Shown: positions 28,252 through 38,486, numbered from the stretch's first letter. The stretch: DNA of 64,000 nt from Rhodocyclaceae bacterium (GCA_030681195.1 JAUXXJ010000026.1:62001-126000), one strand, 5' to 3'. The notes: a model not told the origin generated them from the letters alone. Made by a program: numbers and translations.

Positions 28252-31044
28252 TCAGCGCTTTTCCAGCCACACCAACAAGGTTTTATAGAGCCGATCAGGA
28301 TCGACCGGCTTGGCGATGTGATCGTTCATGCCGGCGTTGAGGCAGGTCTGGCGATCCTCTGCGAAGGCATTGGCGGTCATGGCCAGGATGGGCGTGGTCT
28401 GGTTAAGCGAGTCGGCGCCCATGTTACGAATGGCCCGGGTGGCTTCGATGCCGTTCATGAGGGGCATCTGCATGTCCATCAGGATCAGGGCGTAGCGGTT
28501 TTGTTTGGCCAGATTGAGCGCCTGCTGGCCATCCTCGGCCAGATCGACGACCAGGCCGGCGTCCTCAAGCAGGCCACGAGAGACCTCCTGATTGATCGGC
28601 TCGTCTTCGGCGAGCAGGATGCGGGTGCCACGGTATTCGTCGAGCAGTCGCTCATCGGCGGACTTCCCGGCAAAAGTCGGCGCTGGCGCGACGGCCTCGC
28701 TGGATTTTCCCAGGCGTACGGTGAACCAGAAGGTGCTGCCCAGGCCAGGCGTGCTGGACACGCCGATCTCACCGCCCATCATCTCCACCAGGCGCTTGCT
28801 GATCGCCAAACCCAGGCCGGTACCACCGTACTTGCGGGTCATCGAACCATCGGCCTGCTCGAAGGCGGTAAATAGGCGTTGTTGCTTTTCGGCGGTGATG
28901 CCGATGCCGCTATCGGCCACTTCAATGCGCAGCAGCACACCCGTCGGAGAATCTTCCAAGCGTTGGGCGCGGACAGTGATTGACCCGTGATCGGTGAACT
29001 TGAGGGCATTGCCGGTGAGATTGAGCAGGATCTGGCCGAGGCGCAGCGGGTCGCCCAAGAGCGTCAGGCGGGGAATTTCCGGCGCCAAATCGACCAACAG
29101 CTTGAGGTGCTTTTCCTCGGCTTTTTGGCTGAGCAGGCTGAGCAGGTTTTCCAGCACTTCGCCGAATTTGAAAGCGACGTGTTCGAGGGTCAGTCGTTCG
29201 GCCTCGATCTTGGAGATATCCAGGATGTTGTTGATGACGCGCAGTAGGTGGTGCGACGACTGGATGACCTTGCCCAACTGGTCCTTGAGCTTCGGGTTAT
29301 CGGCATGGCGCAGCGCCATGTCGGTCATGCCGATGATGCCGTTCAACGGCGTGCGCAGTTCGTGGCTCATGTTGGACAGAAAGGTGCTCTTGGCGCGGCT
29401 GGCGGCTTCGGCGGTCTCCTTGGCGGCGGAGAGATCGGCAGTACGTTTTTCGACCAAGGCTTCCAGGTGGTCGCGGTACCGTTCCAACTCGATCTCGGCC
29501 AGTCTGCGGTCGGTGATGTCCTGCACGGTACCGATCGAAACTAGCGGCGTGCCCTCGGGATCGAAGCGCGTCTCGCACTGCTCATGCACGTATTTGATCC
29601 GCCCGTCAGGCATCTGCAGGCGGTGGTTAATACCATAGGGCTGCCGGTTTTTCAGCGATAGTCGGTAGGCGGCATTGACGGCATCGCGGTCTTCCGGATG
29701 GATGGCCGCCAGGAAGGCTTCATAGGTCGCCTCGAAGCGTGTCTGGTCGATTTCGAAGATGCGAAATATCTCGTTGGACCAGACCAGCTTGTTGGTCAGG
29801 AGATTCAGTTCCCAGTTGCCCACCTGAGCGAGCCGCTGCGCTTCGTTGAGGCGTTCCTGGCTCTGGCCAACCTCGTTGAGTGCGTCTTCAAGGAGGTCCA
29901 GCGCATGAGTGATATTGGCCAGATTTCCCGGATCCAATGTCGGCATGCGGTCGGTCGCGCCACGCAGGCGGTGGATGCGGTCGAGGATCAACTGGAGGGG
30001 GTAGATCAAATCCTGAGCGAGAACGCGCCGCCCGAGATAAACGAGCAGCAAGGTCAGGGTCAGCCCTGTCAGTGCGCCGGCCAATAACCTTTGTGCTTGC
30101 TGGAGTTGCTGTGCGGCGTAGTCGGCAATCGCCCGATCAATGCCATCGACCATCTCGATGATCGAGTCGAGTGCCGGTACCGCCCGCTGTGTGTAATGTT
30201 CCATCGTGAATGGCGGCAATTGATTCTGCTGCGCCGCCTCGACCATGGCATCCATGAGCGGACGAAAGTCCTTGAAATAGGCTTGGCGTACTCTCTCCAG
30301 CGCGGCATTGAGAGTGGCATCGCCGAGATGGTTGACATCGTGTTCGATGTGTCCCCAGAGTTGCAGGCCACCGCCGCGTAGCAGGGTAACGTCGCGAACA
30401 ATGGCGGCAGTCGGCACCCGCCCGGCGGAGACTTCTCCCGACAAGCGGGTCGATTCCGAGCCGACCGCGTTGCGAAACTGCAAGGCATGGAGACGCAAGA
30501 TGGTCAGCTGGGCAAAATGGAAATCTGCCTCACGGACTTGGGAAGCTTCGGCAAGCAGCGCCTCAAGATTGGCAACCAGCGTATTGGCGGCCGGCAGCCA
30601 GCGTCCGGGAAGCGCCTTGTCGCGTGCTTCGAGCGAGAGCACGAAATCGCGCTCGGCCTCTTGCCGCAGTGCCTTGATGGCGGACCATGACCGCTCGACC
30701 GCCTGCGCTGAGGCTGGCATGGTTTCGGTAGCCGCCGTCAAGACCGAGGCAATGGCACTATCGGCGTACCGACGGCGCTCGTCGATGAATTTGCGGTTGC
30801 TCTCGGAAATTGTCGCCTTGCCGCGCAGGATCACATTGGTACGACCGCGCTCGAAGGCGAAATGCTTGACCGCCGCCAGGCTCTGCGCGGCAACGGCATT
30901 GCGCTCGGTGATACGAGAAGCTTTGCGCCAAGCTTCCAGACTGAAGACAAGGCCTGTCACCACCATGATGAGCGTAATGCCCGCCAGCAGGTTGAAAACC
31001 ATGCTAATGCGGGTGCGCAAGGAGAAATGCGGAATGGTGTTCAT
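28252..31044 (-). CDS. Hybrid sensor histidine kinase (helical sensor, PAS, REC)
   Basis: 930 aa. Membrane segment (about 14-34), a largely helical periplasmic sensor (about 35-340) resembling nitrate/nitrite-sensing or four-helix-bundle domains, second membrane segment (about 342-364), PAS (about 415-530), HisKA ([16 protein letters not shown] near 565), HATPase ([25 protein letters not shown]) and a receiver ([13 protein letters not shown]). The linker between kinase and receiver reads [10 protein letters not shown] and is encoded by repeat copy 7. It lies 36 bp after the hemerythrin-LuxR gene, likely in one operon with it. The ligand is unknown. Confidence 0.93.
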   Translation of the reverse strand: MNTIPHFSLRTRISMVFNLLAGITLIMVVTGLVFSLEAWRKASRITERNAVAAQSLAAVKHFAFERGRTNVILRGKATISESNRKFIDERRRYADSAIASVLTAATETMPASAQAVERSWSAIKALRQEAERDFVLSLEARDKALPGRWLPAANTLVANLEALLAEASQVREADFHFAQLTILRLHALQFRNAVGSESTRLSGEVSAGRVPTAAIVRDVTLLRGGGLQLWGHIEHDVNHLGDATLNAALERVRQAYFKDFRPLMDAMVEAAQQNQLPPFTMEHYTQRAVPALDSIIEMVDGIDRAIADYAAQQLQQAQRLLAGALTGLTLTLLLVYLGRRVLAQDLIYPLQLILDRIHRLRGATDRMPTLDPGNLANITHALDLLEDALNEVGQSQERLNEAQRLAQVGNWELNLLTNKLVWSNEIFRIFEIDQTRFEATYEAFLAAIHPEDRDAVNAAYRLSLKNRQPYGINHRLQMPDGRIKYVHEQCETRFDPEGTPLVSIGTVQDITDRRLAEIELERYRDHLEALVEKRTADLSAAKETAEAASRAKSTFLSNMSHELRTPLNGIIGMTDMALRHADNPKLKDQLGKVIQSSHHLLRVINNILDISKIEAERLTLEHVAFKFGEVLENLLSLLSQKAEEKHLKLLVDLAPEIPRLTLLGDPLRLGQILLNLTGNALKFTDHGSITVRAQRLEDSPTGVLLRIEVADSGIGITAEKQQRLFTAFEQADGSMTRKYGGTGLGLAISKRLVEMMGGEIGVSSTPGLGSTFWFTVRLGKSSEAVAPAPTFAGKSADERLLDEYRGTRILLAEDEPINQEVSRGLLEDAGLVVDLAEDGQQALNLAKQNRYALILMDMQMPLMNGIEATRAIRNMGADSLNQTTPILAMTANAFAEDRQTCLNAGMNDHIAKPVDPDRLYKTLLVWLEKR
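28672..28695 (-). repeat. 24-bp dispersed repeat, copy 7 (in frame inside a kinase gene, 1 mismatch)
   Basis: Sense-oriented copy within the kinase gene, encoding AVAPAPTF in the flexible linker between HATPase and receiver. Confidence 0.85.
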
Positions 31045-31080
31045 CAGAGCAATACGACGTGCGACAACAAGGATACTCTG

Positions 31081-31854
31081 CTAGCGCAGGATATCGGCTT
31101 TCTTGACCAACTCAAGCACCGAATTCACATCCATCTTCTGGAAAATGGCGGCACGGTGGGTCTTGATGGTATTGACCGAAACGCCCAGCGCGTTGCTGAT
31201 TTCAGCGTTAGTCTTCCCGGCAAAAACCAGCCAGAAAACCCGCCGCTGGGCGGGCGAAAGCGTCTCGAAGCGACCGCGAACTTCCAGTCTTTTCGCCTGA
31301 AATGCCACGTTGGCACTGGTGGATACTTTTGACCTTGTGGGGCGATTGGGAAATACATGCTGGTCGAGCATCGTGACCAGTTCGCTATCGAAATCAATCT
31401 TGGGAAAATCGGATTTTCCGAGACGGACCAAACGGGTATCAAACAGGGTACTGTGATCCCCCAGCCAATCGCCGATCACGCGCCATATCAGGGTACTGAC
31501 ATCACGCGGACTCTCGTTGGCGACCTGAAACGAGAGCTTCTTCATTTGCTTCGCAATGCCCTCATGGGCGGATTTGTGTGCTTTGACGTGTGCCATGCAA
31601 ACTGGCGTGCTTGGCAATAACTCCATCATTTTTTCTTCGTAGGCAGAGTGCCCGGCGAGAAAAGCCGCCAACTCGCCAGTAACGGTGGTGAGCACGGAGC
31701 GGCAGTGCTTTTGCTTGATCGCATTGCACCCGTCACAAGTGGCATCCGGGTTGTGTTCTGCTTCCGAACAAAAAAAGGCCAATCGCCCGACAGTGCTGTC
31801 GAGAAGCTCATGCTGCTGATCTATTTCGGCATGACCGGTGAGATTGATCTTCAT
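31081..31854 (-). CDS. Hemerythrin-domain LuxR-type transcription regulator
   Basis: 257 aa. An N-terminal bacteriohemerythrin domain retains all di-iron ligands (His in EIDQQH, HSAYE, HKSAH, HSTLFD). Between helices A and B is an unusual Cys-rich insert (CSEAEH, then CDGC, then KQKHC: four Cys). A C-terminal LuxR/FixJ helix-turn-helix spans about 190-250 (LSPAQRRVFWLVFAGKTNAEISNALGVSVNTIKTHRAAIFQKM). This implies a one-component oxygen, redox or metal sensor acting on DNA. ATG at 31854 follows GGA; an upstream frame to 31971 is not used. The hybrid kinase follows 36 bp downstream. Targets are unknown. Confidence 0.87.
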   Translation of the reverse strand: MKINLTGHAEIDQQHELLDSTVGRLAFFCSEAEHNPDATCDGCNAIKQKHCRSVLTTVTGELAAFLAGHSAYEEKMMELLPSTPVCMAHVKAHKSAHEGIAKQMKKLSFQVANESPRDVSTLIWRVIGDWLGDHSTLFDTRLVRLGKSDFPKIDFDSELVTMLDQHVFPNRPTRSKVSTSANVAFQAKRLEVRGRFETLSPAQRRVFWLVFAGKTNAEISNALGVSVNTIKTHRAAIFQKMDVNSVLELVKKADILR

Positions 31855-31921
31855 CGCATTCCATGGTGAGAGAGCATATTGCCAACCTACTGAATTATAA
31901 GTTGATGAAGATTCGCAAACC

Positions 31922-31967
31922 TCACCCCATGGGGTGATGACGACCGCACTCGTTGCCTCTAGAGTGC
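31922..31967. promoter_or_regulatory. Dyad symmetries between the divergent hemerythrin-LuxR and HD-GYP genes
   Basis: A perfect 16-bp palindrome TCACCCCATGGGGTGA (31922-31937), then GCACTC-N10-GAGTGC (31946-31967) enclosing CTCTAGAG. Both lie in the 199-bp divergent gap and are candidate binding sites, possibly for the adjacent LuxR-type protein. Confidence 0.5.
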
Positions 31968-32053
31968 GCAACGGAAGCCGACGCGCCCTACAGCTAAATA
32001 TCTACGCTTCTAATGTTGTTTCTTGGTTGAGATGCAGAATAAGGAGGGTGTTG

Positions 32054-33244
32054 ATGTTTCGCTCAGTACAGCCGGTCGCATTCGGTGCGCCAAGCTTTGA
32101 GGGGGCGGCCAAGAAGTTCATCCCGCAAAAGGGAGAACATCAATTATTGCTCAGCGAATTGGACGACCATCGTACGCTGGCAGACAAGACGGCGTATGTC
32201 CATGAAATTGTCCGTCAACGCTTCCCTTGCATCGACCGTATTGCCATTGCCAAATATGACCCGAGCGATGACACCCTGCGCACGCTTGTTGGAAGCATGA
32301 AGGCGGACAACCCGCTCATACTCTACGAAGCAAAATTAAGCGACGTTCCTTCTTTGCTCGATCTGGTCCTCGCCCGCGAAACACGTGTTGTCAATGACAT
32401 GCGTATCTTTGCGAGCAGGAACACCATCCACTCGAAGAAAATCCTGGAAAAGGGTTTCCTTTCCAGTTATACCGTCCCGCTGTTTAACGAGGGCGATCTC
32501 ATCGGCATGCTGTTTTTCAACTCCCGCCAGTGCGGTGCGTTCGATGATTCGACCCTTGGCTATCTGGACATGATCGCCCATTTGCTGACGAGCCTGCTGG
32601 CGGCAGAGTTGGTGCAGATCAGCACCCTGCGTGGTGCGCTCAAGACCGCCACGCAGTTCACGCATCATCGCGATCCGGAAACCGGCATGCATCTGGAGCG
32701 CATGGCGCGCTACTCCAGGTTGATTGCCAGAAAACTGGGGGTGAGCTACGGGATCGATGATGGGTTTGCTGACAGAATCTTCCAACATGCCCCGTTGCAC
32801 GATGTCGGCAAGATTGCCATCCCCGACCGGATCCTCCTCAAACCAGGGCCGCTGAGTGCTGAGGAGTTTGCTGAAATGAAAACCCATACCACCAGGGGGC
32901 GCGAGATCGTCAGCACCATGCTGCATAACTTCAACATTAAAAATACGACTGACATCGGCATGATCCGCAATATCGTCGCCCATCACCACGAAAGTATGGA
33001 TGGCAACGGTTACCCGGATGGCCTGATGGGCGATGCCATTCCACTCGAAGCACGTATCGTCGCAGTCGCCGACGTTTTCGATGCCCTTACCTCCGAACGC
33101 ACCTATAAGCAGGCCTGGAGCAACGATGAGGCATTCGTTGAACTGGATCGTTTGAGCCATTTCAAGCTTGATCCGGATTGCGTCGCTGTCATGTTAGGGG
33201 CAAAGGATGAGATACAGGAAATTCAGTCCAGTTTCACGGACTGA
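32054..33244 (+). CDS. GAF-like/HD-GYP c-di-GMP phosphodiesterase
   Basis: 396 aa. An N-terminal GAF-like sensor (about 30-200, YTVPLFNEGDLIGMLFFNSRQ) leads to an HD-GYP domain (about 215-390) with HAPLHDVGKIAIPD near residue 249 and HHHESMDGNGYPDGL near 318. The HD and GYP motifs are intact, so hydrolysis of c-di-GMP is expected. ATG at 32054 follows AAGGAGG. It is divergent from the hemerythrin-LuxR gene and 84 bp upstream of a diguanylate cyclase. Confidence 0.93.
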   Translation: MFRSVQPVAFGAPSFEGAAKKFIPQKGEHQLLLSELDDHRTLADKTAYVHEIVRQRFPCIDRIAIAKYDPSDDTLRTLVGSMKADNPLILYEAKLSDVPSLLDLVLARETRVVNDMRIFASRNTIHSKKILEKGFLSSYTVPLFNEGDLIGMLFFNSRQCGAFDDSTLGYLDMIAHLLTSLLAAELVQISTLRGALKTATQFTHHRDPETGMHLERMARYSRLIARKLGVSYGIDDGFADRIFQHAPLHDVGKIAIPDRILLKPGPLSAEEFAEMKTHTTRGREIVSTMLHNFNIKNTTDIGMIRNIVAHHHESMDGNGYPDGLMGDAIPLEARIVAVADVFDALTSERTYKQAWSNDEAFVELDRLSHFKLDPDCVAVMLGAKDEIQEIQSSFTD

Positions 33245-33298
33245 GGAGAACTCATAGAGCACACCCCGAGAGTGGCGCGATGCTAGCGTCGCCCATTC

Positions 33299-33322
33299 GC
33301 CGTCCTACCAACGCCGACTTTT
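33299..33322 (+). repeat. 24-bp dispersed repeat, copy 8 (3 mismatches)
   Basis: Between the HD-GYP gene and the diguanylate cyclase, ending 6 bp before the ATG of the latter. Differences fall in the middle (CCTACCAACG). Confidence 0.8.
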
Positions 33323-33328
33323 AGTGTA

Positions 33329-35308
33329 ATGCCGAATCCAGAATCCCCACCACGTTGCACGCCCACACTCAAAGCAGCGCTGGTGACCGCCTGGCAGACC
33401 CGCTTCTTGCGCAACATCCTGCTGGCGCTGGTGTTCGCCGCCAGCATCATGCCGCTCTATACAAAATTTGTCAGCCATCCTCAGTATGTCAACCTGCTGG
33501 TAAAGATGACGGAGGATGATGCGGCGCGCGTCGCCAGTCATCTGAGTCAAGCCTTTTACGAGGAGGGCGTCGCCGTCACCGTGACAGAGATCGGGCCGCA
33601 CATTCAGGAAATCCTGCAGGACTTTCGTTTGGTGAAGGTCAAGCTGTTCTCCGCCGATGGCATGGTGATCTATTCGACCGACCCGGCCGATGAGGGAAAA
33701 CTGAACGAACATGCCTATTTCCGCGAGCAGGTCGCGCGCGGACAGGTTTACAGCAAGATTGTCCACAAAAAAACGCAGACGGCGGAGCAGCTGTTTTCAG
33801 CGGCAGATGTGGTGGAAACTTATCACCCGATCATGCACGCTGGACGCTTTCTGGGGGCGTTCGAGCTCTATTACGATGTAACCGAGCGCTTGCACACGAT
33901 GGATCATCTGGTGGAGGCCGCTTTGATCCAGATGATTGCCCTAGTGGTGCTGCTGACCATGGGCATCCTGTTCTTTCTGCTGCGGGCTGCGCAAACGATT
34001 GCCGAGCGTAACTGGCTGCAGCGCAGCCTGCAGGCCAGCGAGGAGCGCTTTCGCAGTATCGCGGATTCGGCGCAGGATGGCATTATCGAGATCGGGTACA
34101 AGGGCGAAATTCTCTTATGGAATCCAGCCGCAGAACGCATCTTCGGCTTTAATGCGCAGGAGGCGCTCGGCACGGACCTACACCGTTTGATCGCTCCGCT
34201 ACGCTTCGCGATGCGCTTTGACGAGCACTTCGCTCACTTTCAACGTACGGGCACCGGCGACCTGATCGGTAGAACTTTTGAAATGATCGGACTCGACAAA
34301 GCGGGCCAGGAATTTCCTGTGGAAATTTCGCTTGCCGCCATTGAAGACGATGAAGGTTACCGGGCTATCGGCATCGTCCGCGACATTCGCCAGCGCAAGG
34401 AAGCAGAACAGCGCCTCAAGCTGGGCAGCCGGGTGATTCAACATGCATCGGAGGGCATCATCGTCACCGATGCTCGGGGAAACATCAGCATGTCCAACCC
34501 GGCCTTTACCCAGCTGACCGGTTACACCGAGGCTGAGGTGCTTGGCGCCAACCCCCGATTGCTGCAATCCGGGCGTCACAACCAGGAGTTCTATGCCAGC
34601 CTGTGGGCCGCCGTTATGGACTCGGGATACTGGCAGGGCGAGATCTGGAATCGGCGCAAAAACGGCGAGATCTTTCCCGAATGGATGAGCCTGAGCGCCA
34701 TCCGCGGCAGCGATGGTCAAGTCACCAATTACGTTGCCATGTTCTCCGATATTTCCAAGCTGAAGGAGGCTGCGGATGATCTGGAACGGATGGCCTTTTA
34801 CGACCCCCTCACGGCACTACCGAACCGCATGCTGTTCAAGGAGCGCCTGGAGCGCTCCCTGAAAGAAGCGAAGCGCGCGGATATCAAGCACACCGGCCTG
34901 CTCTACCTCGATCTCGACAAATTCAAGCAGGTCAACGACACCTACGGCCATACCACGGGCGATGCGCTGCTGCAGGAAGCCGCCAAACGGCTCACCGGCA
35001 GCGTCCGCGAAGTGGATACGGTGGCGCGTCTGGGGGGGGACGAGTTCGCCATCGTCCTGCAAGAAATTCCCGATGTCGCCACGGCCACGCGCATCGCGGA
35101 AAAAATCATCACGGCCATCCATCAGCCTTTCGAAATCGCAGGGCATCGCTGCGAGGTCGGCGCCAGCATCGGCATTGCCATTGCACCTGATGACGCGACC
35201 ACCATCGCGGAATTGATCGAGTTGGCGGATGCCGCCATGTATCAGGCCAAAAAGGACGGACGCAATCGCTTTAAGCTTTGTTCCGTAGAGACACGGGGCC
35301 GGCCATGA
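33329..35308 (+). CDS. PAS-GGDEF diguanylate cyclase, membrane-bound
   Basis: 659 aa. Membrane segment (about 27-46), periplasmic sensor (about 47-205), membrane segment (about 208-232), two PAS domains (about 245-365 and 370-480) and GGDEF (ARLGGDEFAIVLQE near 569). The inhibitory RxxD site is present five residues before (REVD). It should make c-di-GMP with product feedback. Its 3' end overlaps the convergent HD-GYP response regulator by 38 nt. Confidence 0.93.
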   Translation: MPNPESPPRCTPTLKAALVTAWQTRFLRNILLALVFAASIMPLYTKFVSHPQYVNLLVKMTEDDAARVASHLSQAFYEEGVAVTVTEIGPHIQEILQDFRLVKVKLFSADGMVIYSTDPADEGKLNEHAYFREQVARGQVYSKIVHKKTQTAEQLFSAADVVETYHPIMHAGRFLGAFELYYDVTERLHTMDHLVEAALIQMIALVVLLTMGILFFLLRAAQTIAERNWLQRSLQASEERFRSIADSAQDGIIEIGYKGEILLWNPAAERIFGFNAQEALGTDLHRLIAPLRFAMRFDEHFAHFQRTGTGDLIGRTFEMIGLDKAGQEFPVEISLAAIEDDEGYRAIGIVRDIRQRKEAEQRLKLGSRVIQHASEGIIVTDARGNISMSNPAFTQLTGYTEAEVLGANPRLLQSGRHNQEFYASLWAAVMDSGYWQGEIWNRRKNGEIFPEWMSLSAIRGSDGQVTNYVAMFSDISKLKEAADDLERMAFYDPLTALPNRMLFKERLERSLKEAKRADIKHTGLLYLDLDKFKQVNDTYGHTTGDALLQEAAKRLTGSVREVDTVARLGGDEFAIVLQEIPDVATATRIAEKIITAIHQPFEIAGHRCEVGASIGIAIAPDDATTIAELIELADAAMYQAKKDGRNRFKLCSVETRGRP

Positions 35309-36857
35309 TGGTTGTCGGTAAACCGCCCTCGCTGCGGGTCGCATGCACTATGTCGTCGAATCTGCCGGCGCGATACAAGTTGAGGAAGGCCGTCACCACA
35401 GCCGGGTCAAACTGGGTGCCAGACCCTCGTTCTATTTCGTCGGCTGCATCTTGCGGTTCCCACGGATCCTTGTAGGGCCGGCGACTGACCAAGGCGTCGA
35501 ACACGTCGACGACGCTGACGATACGCGTGGCCAGATGAAATTCCCGTGAGGATATTCCTTCAGGGTAGCCCTTGCCAGCCCACCATTCGTGGTGATGCAG
35601 CGCGATGTCGTACGCAACGGCAAGAAACTTGTCGTGCTCCAGGATTCTCGCCCCTAAATGCGTGTGCAAACGCATGGCGTCCATCTCGTCTGGAAAGAGT
35701 CGCCCCGGCTTACGCAAGATGGCATCGTCAATGCCCACCTTGCCGACATCATGAAGCCTGCTGGCCTTGCCATAGAAGGCCGCCTCTTCCTCGCTGATAC
35801 CCAGTTCGATGGCCACCAGCCTGGTGTAATGATCAATACGTCTGATGTGGCTGCCAGTCGTGCTGTCTTTGAACTCGGCAATCTTGGCGAGCATGTCGAT
35901 CATGTGATCGTAGGACTCGGTAAGATTGATGTGCAGGCGCAGGTTCTCCAAGGCGCTCGAACACTGCTGGGCCACCATGGTGATCAGCCCCCGGTCGCTT
36001 TCGTTCAAGTCCGCAGTCGGCTCGATATAGATGAAACCGACTGGTTTTTGTTGGACCATTAACGGGACAACATAAGCCTCCTTGCGCAGCCCATCTGGCG
36101 TAGCGCCCGTGAGAACCGCTTCGGCACAGTGACTGCGAATTTCCTCGAAGCGCGGTTGATGTGCCAACTCGTCCGAAATCGCTTGAACCTTTACATCACG
36201 CTCGTCGAAGGTGGCGATGGCGCCATCTATCGTTGAAATGAAGCTCGATTCCGAGAGGTGGCACAGGCCGATAATCTGCGTCAGCACTCCTTGGAAGAAA
36301 TTGTTGAGCGAGCGGTTGCTGATCCGGTAGATATCTGGCGCGGACTGCAGCACATACTGCAATCCGACCCGATCAAGGTCGATGGTGCGCAAATCGCGGT
36401 AGGCCTTCAGGGCGCTGCGAACCGTGGTGAAAAGACGGATCGCCGTCAGCTCGGTCTTGTCCTTGTAGTCATCGATATCGTAATGCTCGATGACGTGGCG
36501 TTCCGGCGCCATGCCAGGCTGGCCGGTGCGGATGATCAGCCGCACCATGTTGTTGCCGACTTCCTTGCGAATGAATTCGACCAGGCGCAGGCCGGCATCG
36601 TCCGTCTCCATGACGACGTCGATCAGGGCCACGGCAATATCGCGATGGTTGGCCACAATCGCCCGCGCCTCGTGGGCGGAGGCGGCCTCGATAATTTCCA
36701 GATCTCGGTCCGCAAAGCGAAATCCCTTGAGGTTCATGCGGGTGAGTTCGCGAATGTCCGCATCGTCATCGACGACCAGCAGCTTCCAGACGTGACGCGA
36801 CCCGGTCGGTTGCGGCGTAGGCGGCGGATTTTCACTACGCGTTCGGATCAGCTTCAT
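35271..36857 (-). CDS. Response regulator with DUF3369 and HD-GYP output
   Basis: 528 aa. A receiver domain (about 25-150, acceptor Asp in VALIDVVMETDDAG) is followed by a DUF3369/GAF-like region (about 160-315) and HD-GYP (LHDVGKVGIDD near 367, HHHEWWAGKGYPEG near 427). It is a phosphorylation-controlled c-di-GMP phosphodiesterase. ATG at 36857 overlaps the stop of the hemerythrin kinase (ATGA), so the two form a cognate pair under one sigma-54 promoter. Confidence 0.93.
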   Translation of the reverse strand: MKLIRTRSENPPPTPQPTGSRHVWKLLVVDDDADIRELTRMNLKGFRFADRDLEIIEAASAHEARAIVANHRDIAVALIDVVMETDDAGLRLVEFIRKEVGNNMVRLIIRTGQPGMAPERHVIEHYDIDDYKDKTELTAIRLFTTVRSALKAYRDLRTIDLDRVGLQYVLQSAPDIYRISNRSLNNFFQGVLTQIIGLCHLSESSFISTIDGAIATFDERDVKVQAISDELAHQPRFEEIRSHCAEAVLTGATPDGLRKEAYVVPLMVQQKPVGFIYIEPTADLNESDRGLITMVAQQCSSALENLRLHINLTESYDHMIDMLAKIAEFKDSTTGSHIRRIDHYTRLVAIELGISEEEAAFYGKASRLHDVGKVGIDDAILRKPGRLFPDEMDAMRLHTHLGARILEHDKFLAVAYDIALHHHEWWAGKGYPEGISSREFHLATRIVSVVDVFDALVSRRPYKDPWEPQDAADEIERGSGTQFDPAVVTAFLNLYRAGRFDDIVHATRSEGGLPTTIMAGPVSLRNKA

Positions 36858-38296
36858 GATCGGGTATCCCGCTGTTCGGCAAACTGTGCCGGAAAATCGA
36901 TGACAAACCGGCACCCGGCACCCGGCTCGCTCTCGCAGTGAATGGTGCCGCCAAGGCGGACGGTGATGATTTCGTGGCAGATGTAAAGTCCAAGCCCGGA
37001 CCCCCCTTTCCCGCGCTTCGTCGTGTAGAAGGGCTCGAAGATGCGTGCAAGTTGATCCGGGGTCATGCCGTTACCGTCGTCGGCGAACAGCATACGAACA
37101 CGACCATTCTCGGCGACGGCATCGATGACGATCTTCCCCTGGCGCGCGGCATCTTCGAAGGCATGCTGCACGGCGTTCATCACGAGGTTGTTGAGTACCT
37201 GATTGAGTAAGCCAGGAATGCCCTCAAGGTGGAGATCGTCAGGACACGACACCTCAATGTTGAGTGGCAGTCGCTTTATTTCACTGTGCAGGGAAAAGAG
37301 CACATCATTGATGAGCTCTTTCACGGCAAAGTCGCGCACCTGTTCGGAAGCCTGGTCAATCGAGCTGCGCTTGAAGCTTTGCACCAGATTGGCGGCACGC
37401 GTCAGGTTGGACAGCGCCAGCGTCCCGCCATGGCGCAACTCTTCCAGTTCCGCTCTCAGTGCATGCTCATCCACATCTTCATTGGCCAGCATCTGGTCGA
37501 TGCGATCCAGGGTTTCCACGCTGTACGACACGGCCCCGACGGCAACCCCCACAGGGGTATTGATCTCGTGGGCGAAGCCCGCCACCATGCGACCGAGCGA
37601 CGCCATTTTTTCCGCGCCGATCAATTTTTCCTGTTCTTGGCGCAATAACCGGTTAGCTTCGCTCAATTCGGCGGTGCGCTCGGTCACACGTTGCTCAAGC
37701 GTGATATTCAGACTGGAGAGTGATTGTTGGGCGTTCAGCAATTCCTCGTTGCGCGCCACTAGATCCCCATAAAGACGGCGCAGAGATCCCAACAAAATAT
37801 CCGTGCGCGGATCGTCGGAAGTGCGATCCTGTGCGAAGGCTGCTTCCGGATTGACGCCCTGGCTGATCGCCGCGATCTGGCGGCCGAGCGATTGATCGTC
37901 GCCGAGGATATGAAAGATCAGCCAGTTGGCAAGGAAGTCGAGCAACTGGTGGAGACTGATCGCTTCGCCGTCCGTGCGCCGCGCCAGCCAATCGCTGACC
38001 TGCTTGATGAAGCGGCGGTGCGTGTCGCGGTGACGATCTGCATACCCGGTCGACACATGGCCCGCGTCCATGATCGCTTCTTCGCACTGAAAGTGATAGA
38101 CGGTGTATTCGGCCAGCGCCTGCAATGCCTTGTCGATGTGCTCGGGACTGGCGCTATCGACATCCGCCCCCAGTTGATTAACGAGTTCGACCAGCCGTTT
38201 GTGCTGCGCATCGACCTCGGCCAAGCCAGTTTCAAACAGGGGGCTCCACTCGAAGGTTTCCAATGTCGGCGCTGGCGAGACGGCAACTTGCTGCAT
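36854..38296 (-). CDS. Bacteriohemerythrin-histidine kinase fusion
   Basis: 480 aa, no membrane segment. The N-terminal hemerythrin domain (about 14-150) keeps the di-iron ligands: His in EVDAQH, HFQCE, HRDTH and HILGDD. A coiled coil leads to HisKA (GFAHEINTPVGVAVG) and HATPase (DDGNGMTPDQLARIFEPFYTTKRG, GGSGLGLYICH). It is probably a cytosolic oxygen or redox sensor that phosphorylates the HD-GYP regulator encoded next. The N-terminal QVAVSPAPTLE is encoded by repeat copy 9. ATG at 38296 has AAGGGAA upstream, and a sigma-54 promoter lies 42 bp upstream. Confidence 0.92.
   Translation of the reverse strand: MQQVAVSPAPTLETFEWSPLFETGLAEVDAQHKRLVELVNQLGADVDSASPEHIDKALQALAEYTVYHFQCEEAIMDAGHVSTGYADRHRDTHRRFIKQVSDWLARRTDGEAISLHQLLDFLANWLIFHILGDDQSLGRQIAAISQGVNPEAAFAQDRTSDDPRTDILLGSLRRLYGDLVARNEELLNAQQSLSSLNITLEQRVTERTAELSEANRLLRQEQEKLIGAEKMASLGRMVAGFAHEINTPVGVAVGAVSYSVETLDRIDQMLANEDVDEHALRAELEELRHGGTLALSNLTRAANLVQSFKRSSIDQASEQVRDFAVKELINDVLFSLHSEIKRLPLNIEVSCPDDLHLEGIPGLLNQVLNNLVMNAVQHAFEDAARQGKIVIDAVAENGRVRMLFADDGNGMTPDQLARIFEPFYTTKRGKGGSGLGLYICHEIITVRLGGTIHCESEPGAGCRFVIDFPAQFAEQRDTRS
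38261..38284 (-). repeat. 24-bp dispersed repeat, copy 9 (in frame, 3 mismatches)
   Basis: Sense-oriented copy at the very 5' end of the hemerythrin-kinase gene, encoding AVSPAPT of the N-terminal tail before the first conserved residue. Confidence 0.78.
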
Positions 38297-38337
38297 AAAT
38301 TCCCTTCAATGTGTCTCAAGGTAGTGATACCCCCTAC

Positions 38338-38353
38338 TGCACATTGCGTGCCA
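38338..38353 (-). promoter_or_regulatory. Sigma-54 promoter of the hemerythrin-kinase/HD-GYP operon
   Basis: Minus strand reads TGGCACG-N4-GTGCA with the GG and GC elements at the correct 10-bp spacing (consensus TGGCACG-N4-TTGCA). The predicted start of transcription is near 38327, about 30 nt before the ATG. Confidence 0.8.
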
Positions 38354-38448
38354 TTTCCTGGAATTGTTATAACTACATGAATCTTATTGCTTAACTTTCA
38401 TGAAAGACGATGGTTTACACCTGACTTCATGACAAGATGGCAGGTAAT

Positions 38449-38466
38449 GGCATGCCAAAAAGACAT
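38449..38466. promoter_or_regulatory. Putative activator site (UAS) upstream of the sigma-54 promoter
   Basis: GCATGCCAAAAAGACAT (38450-38466), about 97 bp upstream of the promoter. It is 16/17 identical to 51085-51101 upstream of the other sigma-54 promoter. A CTTTCATGAAAG palindrome lies at 38395-38406. Confidence 0.6.
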
Positions 38467-38486
38467 GCCCATGCTGAAGAAGATAT

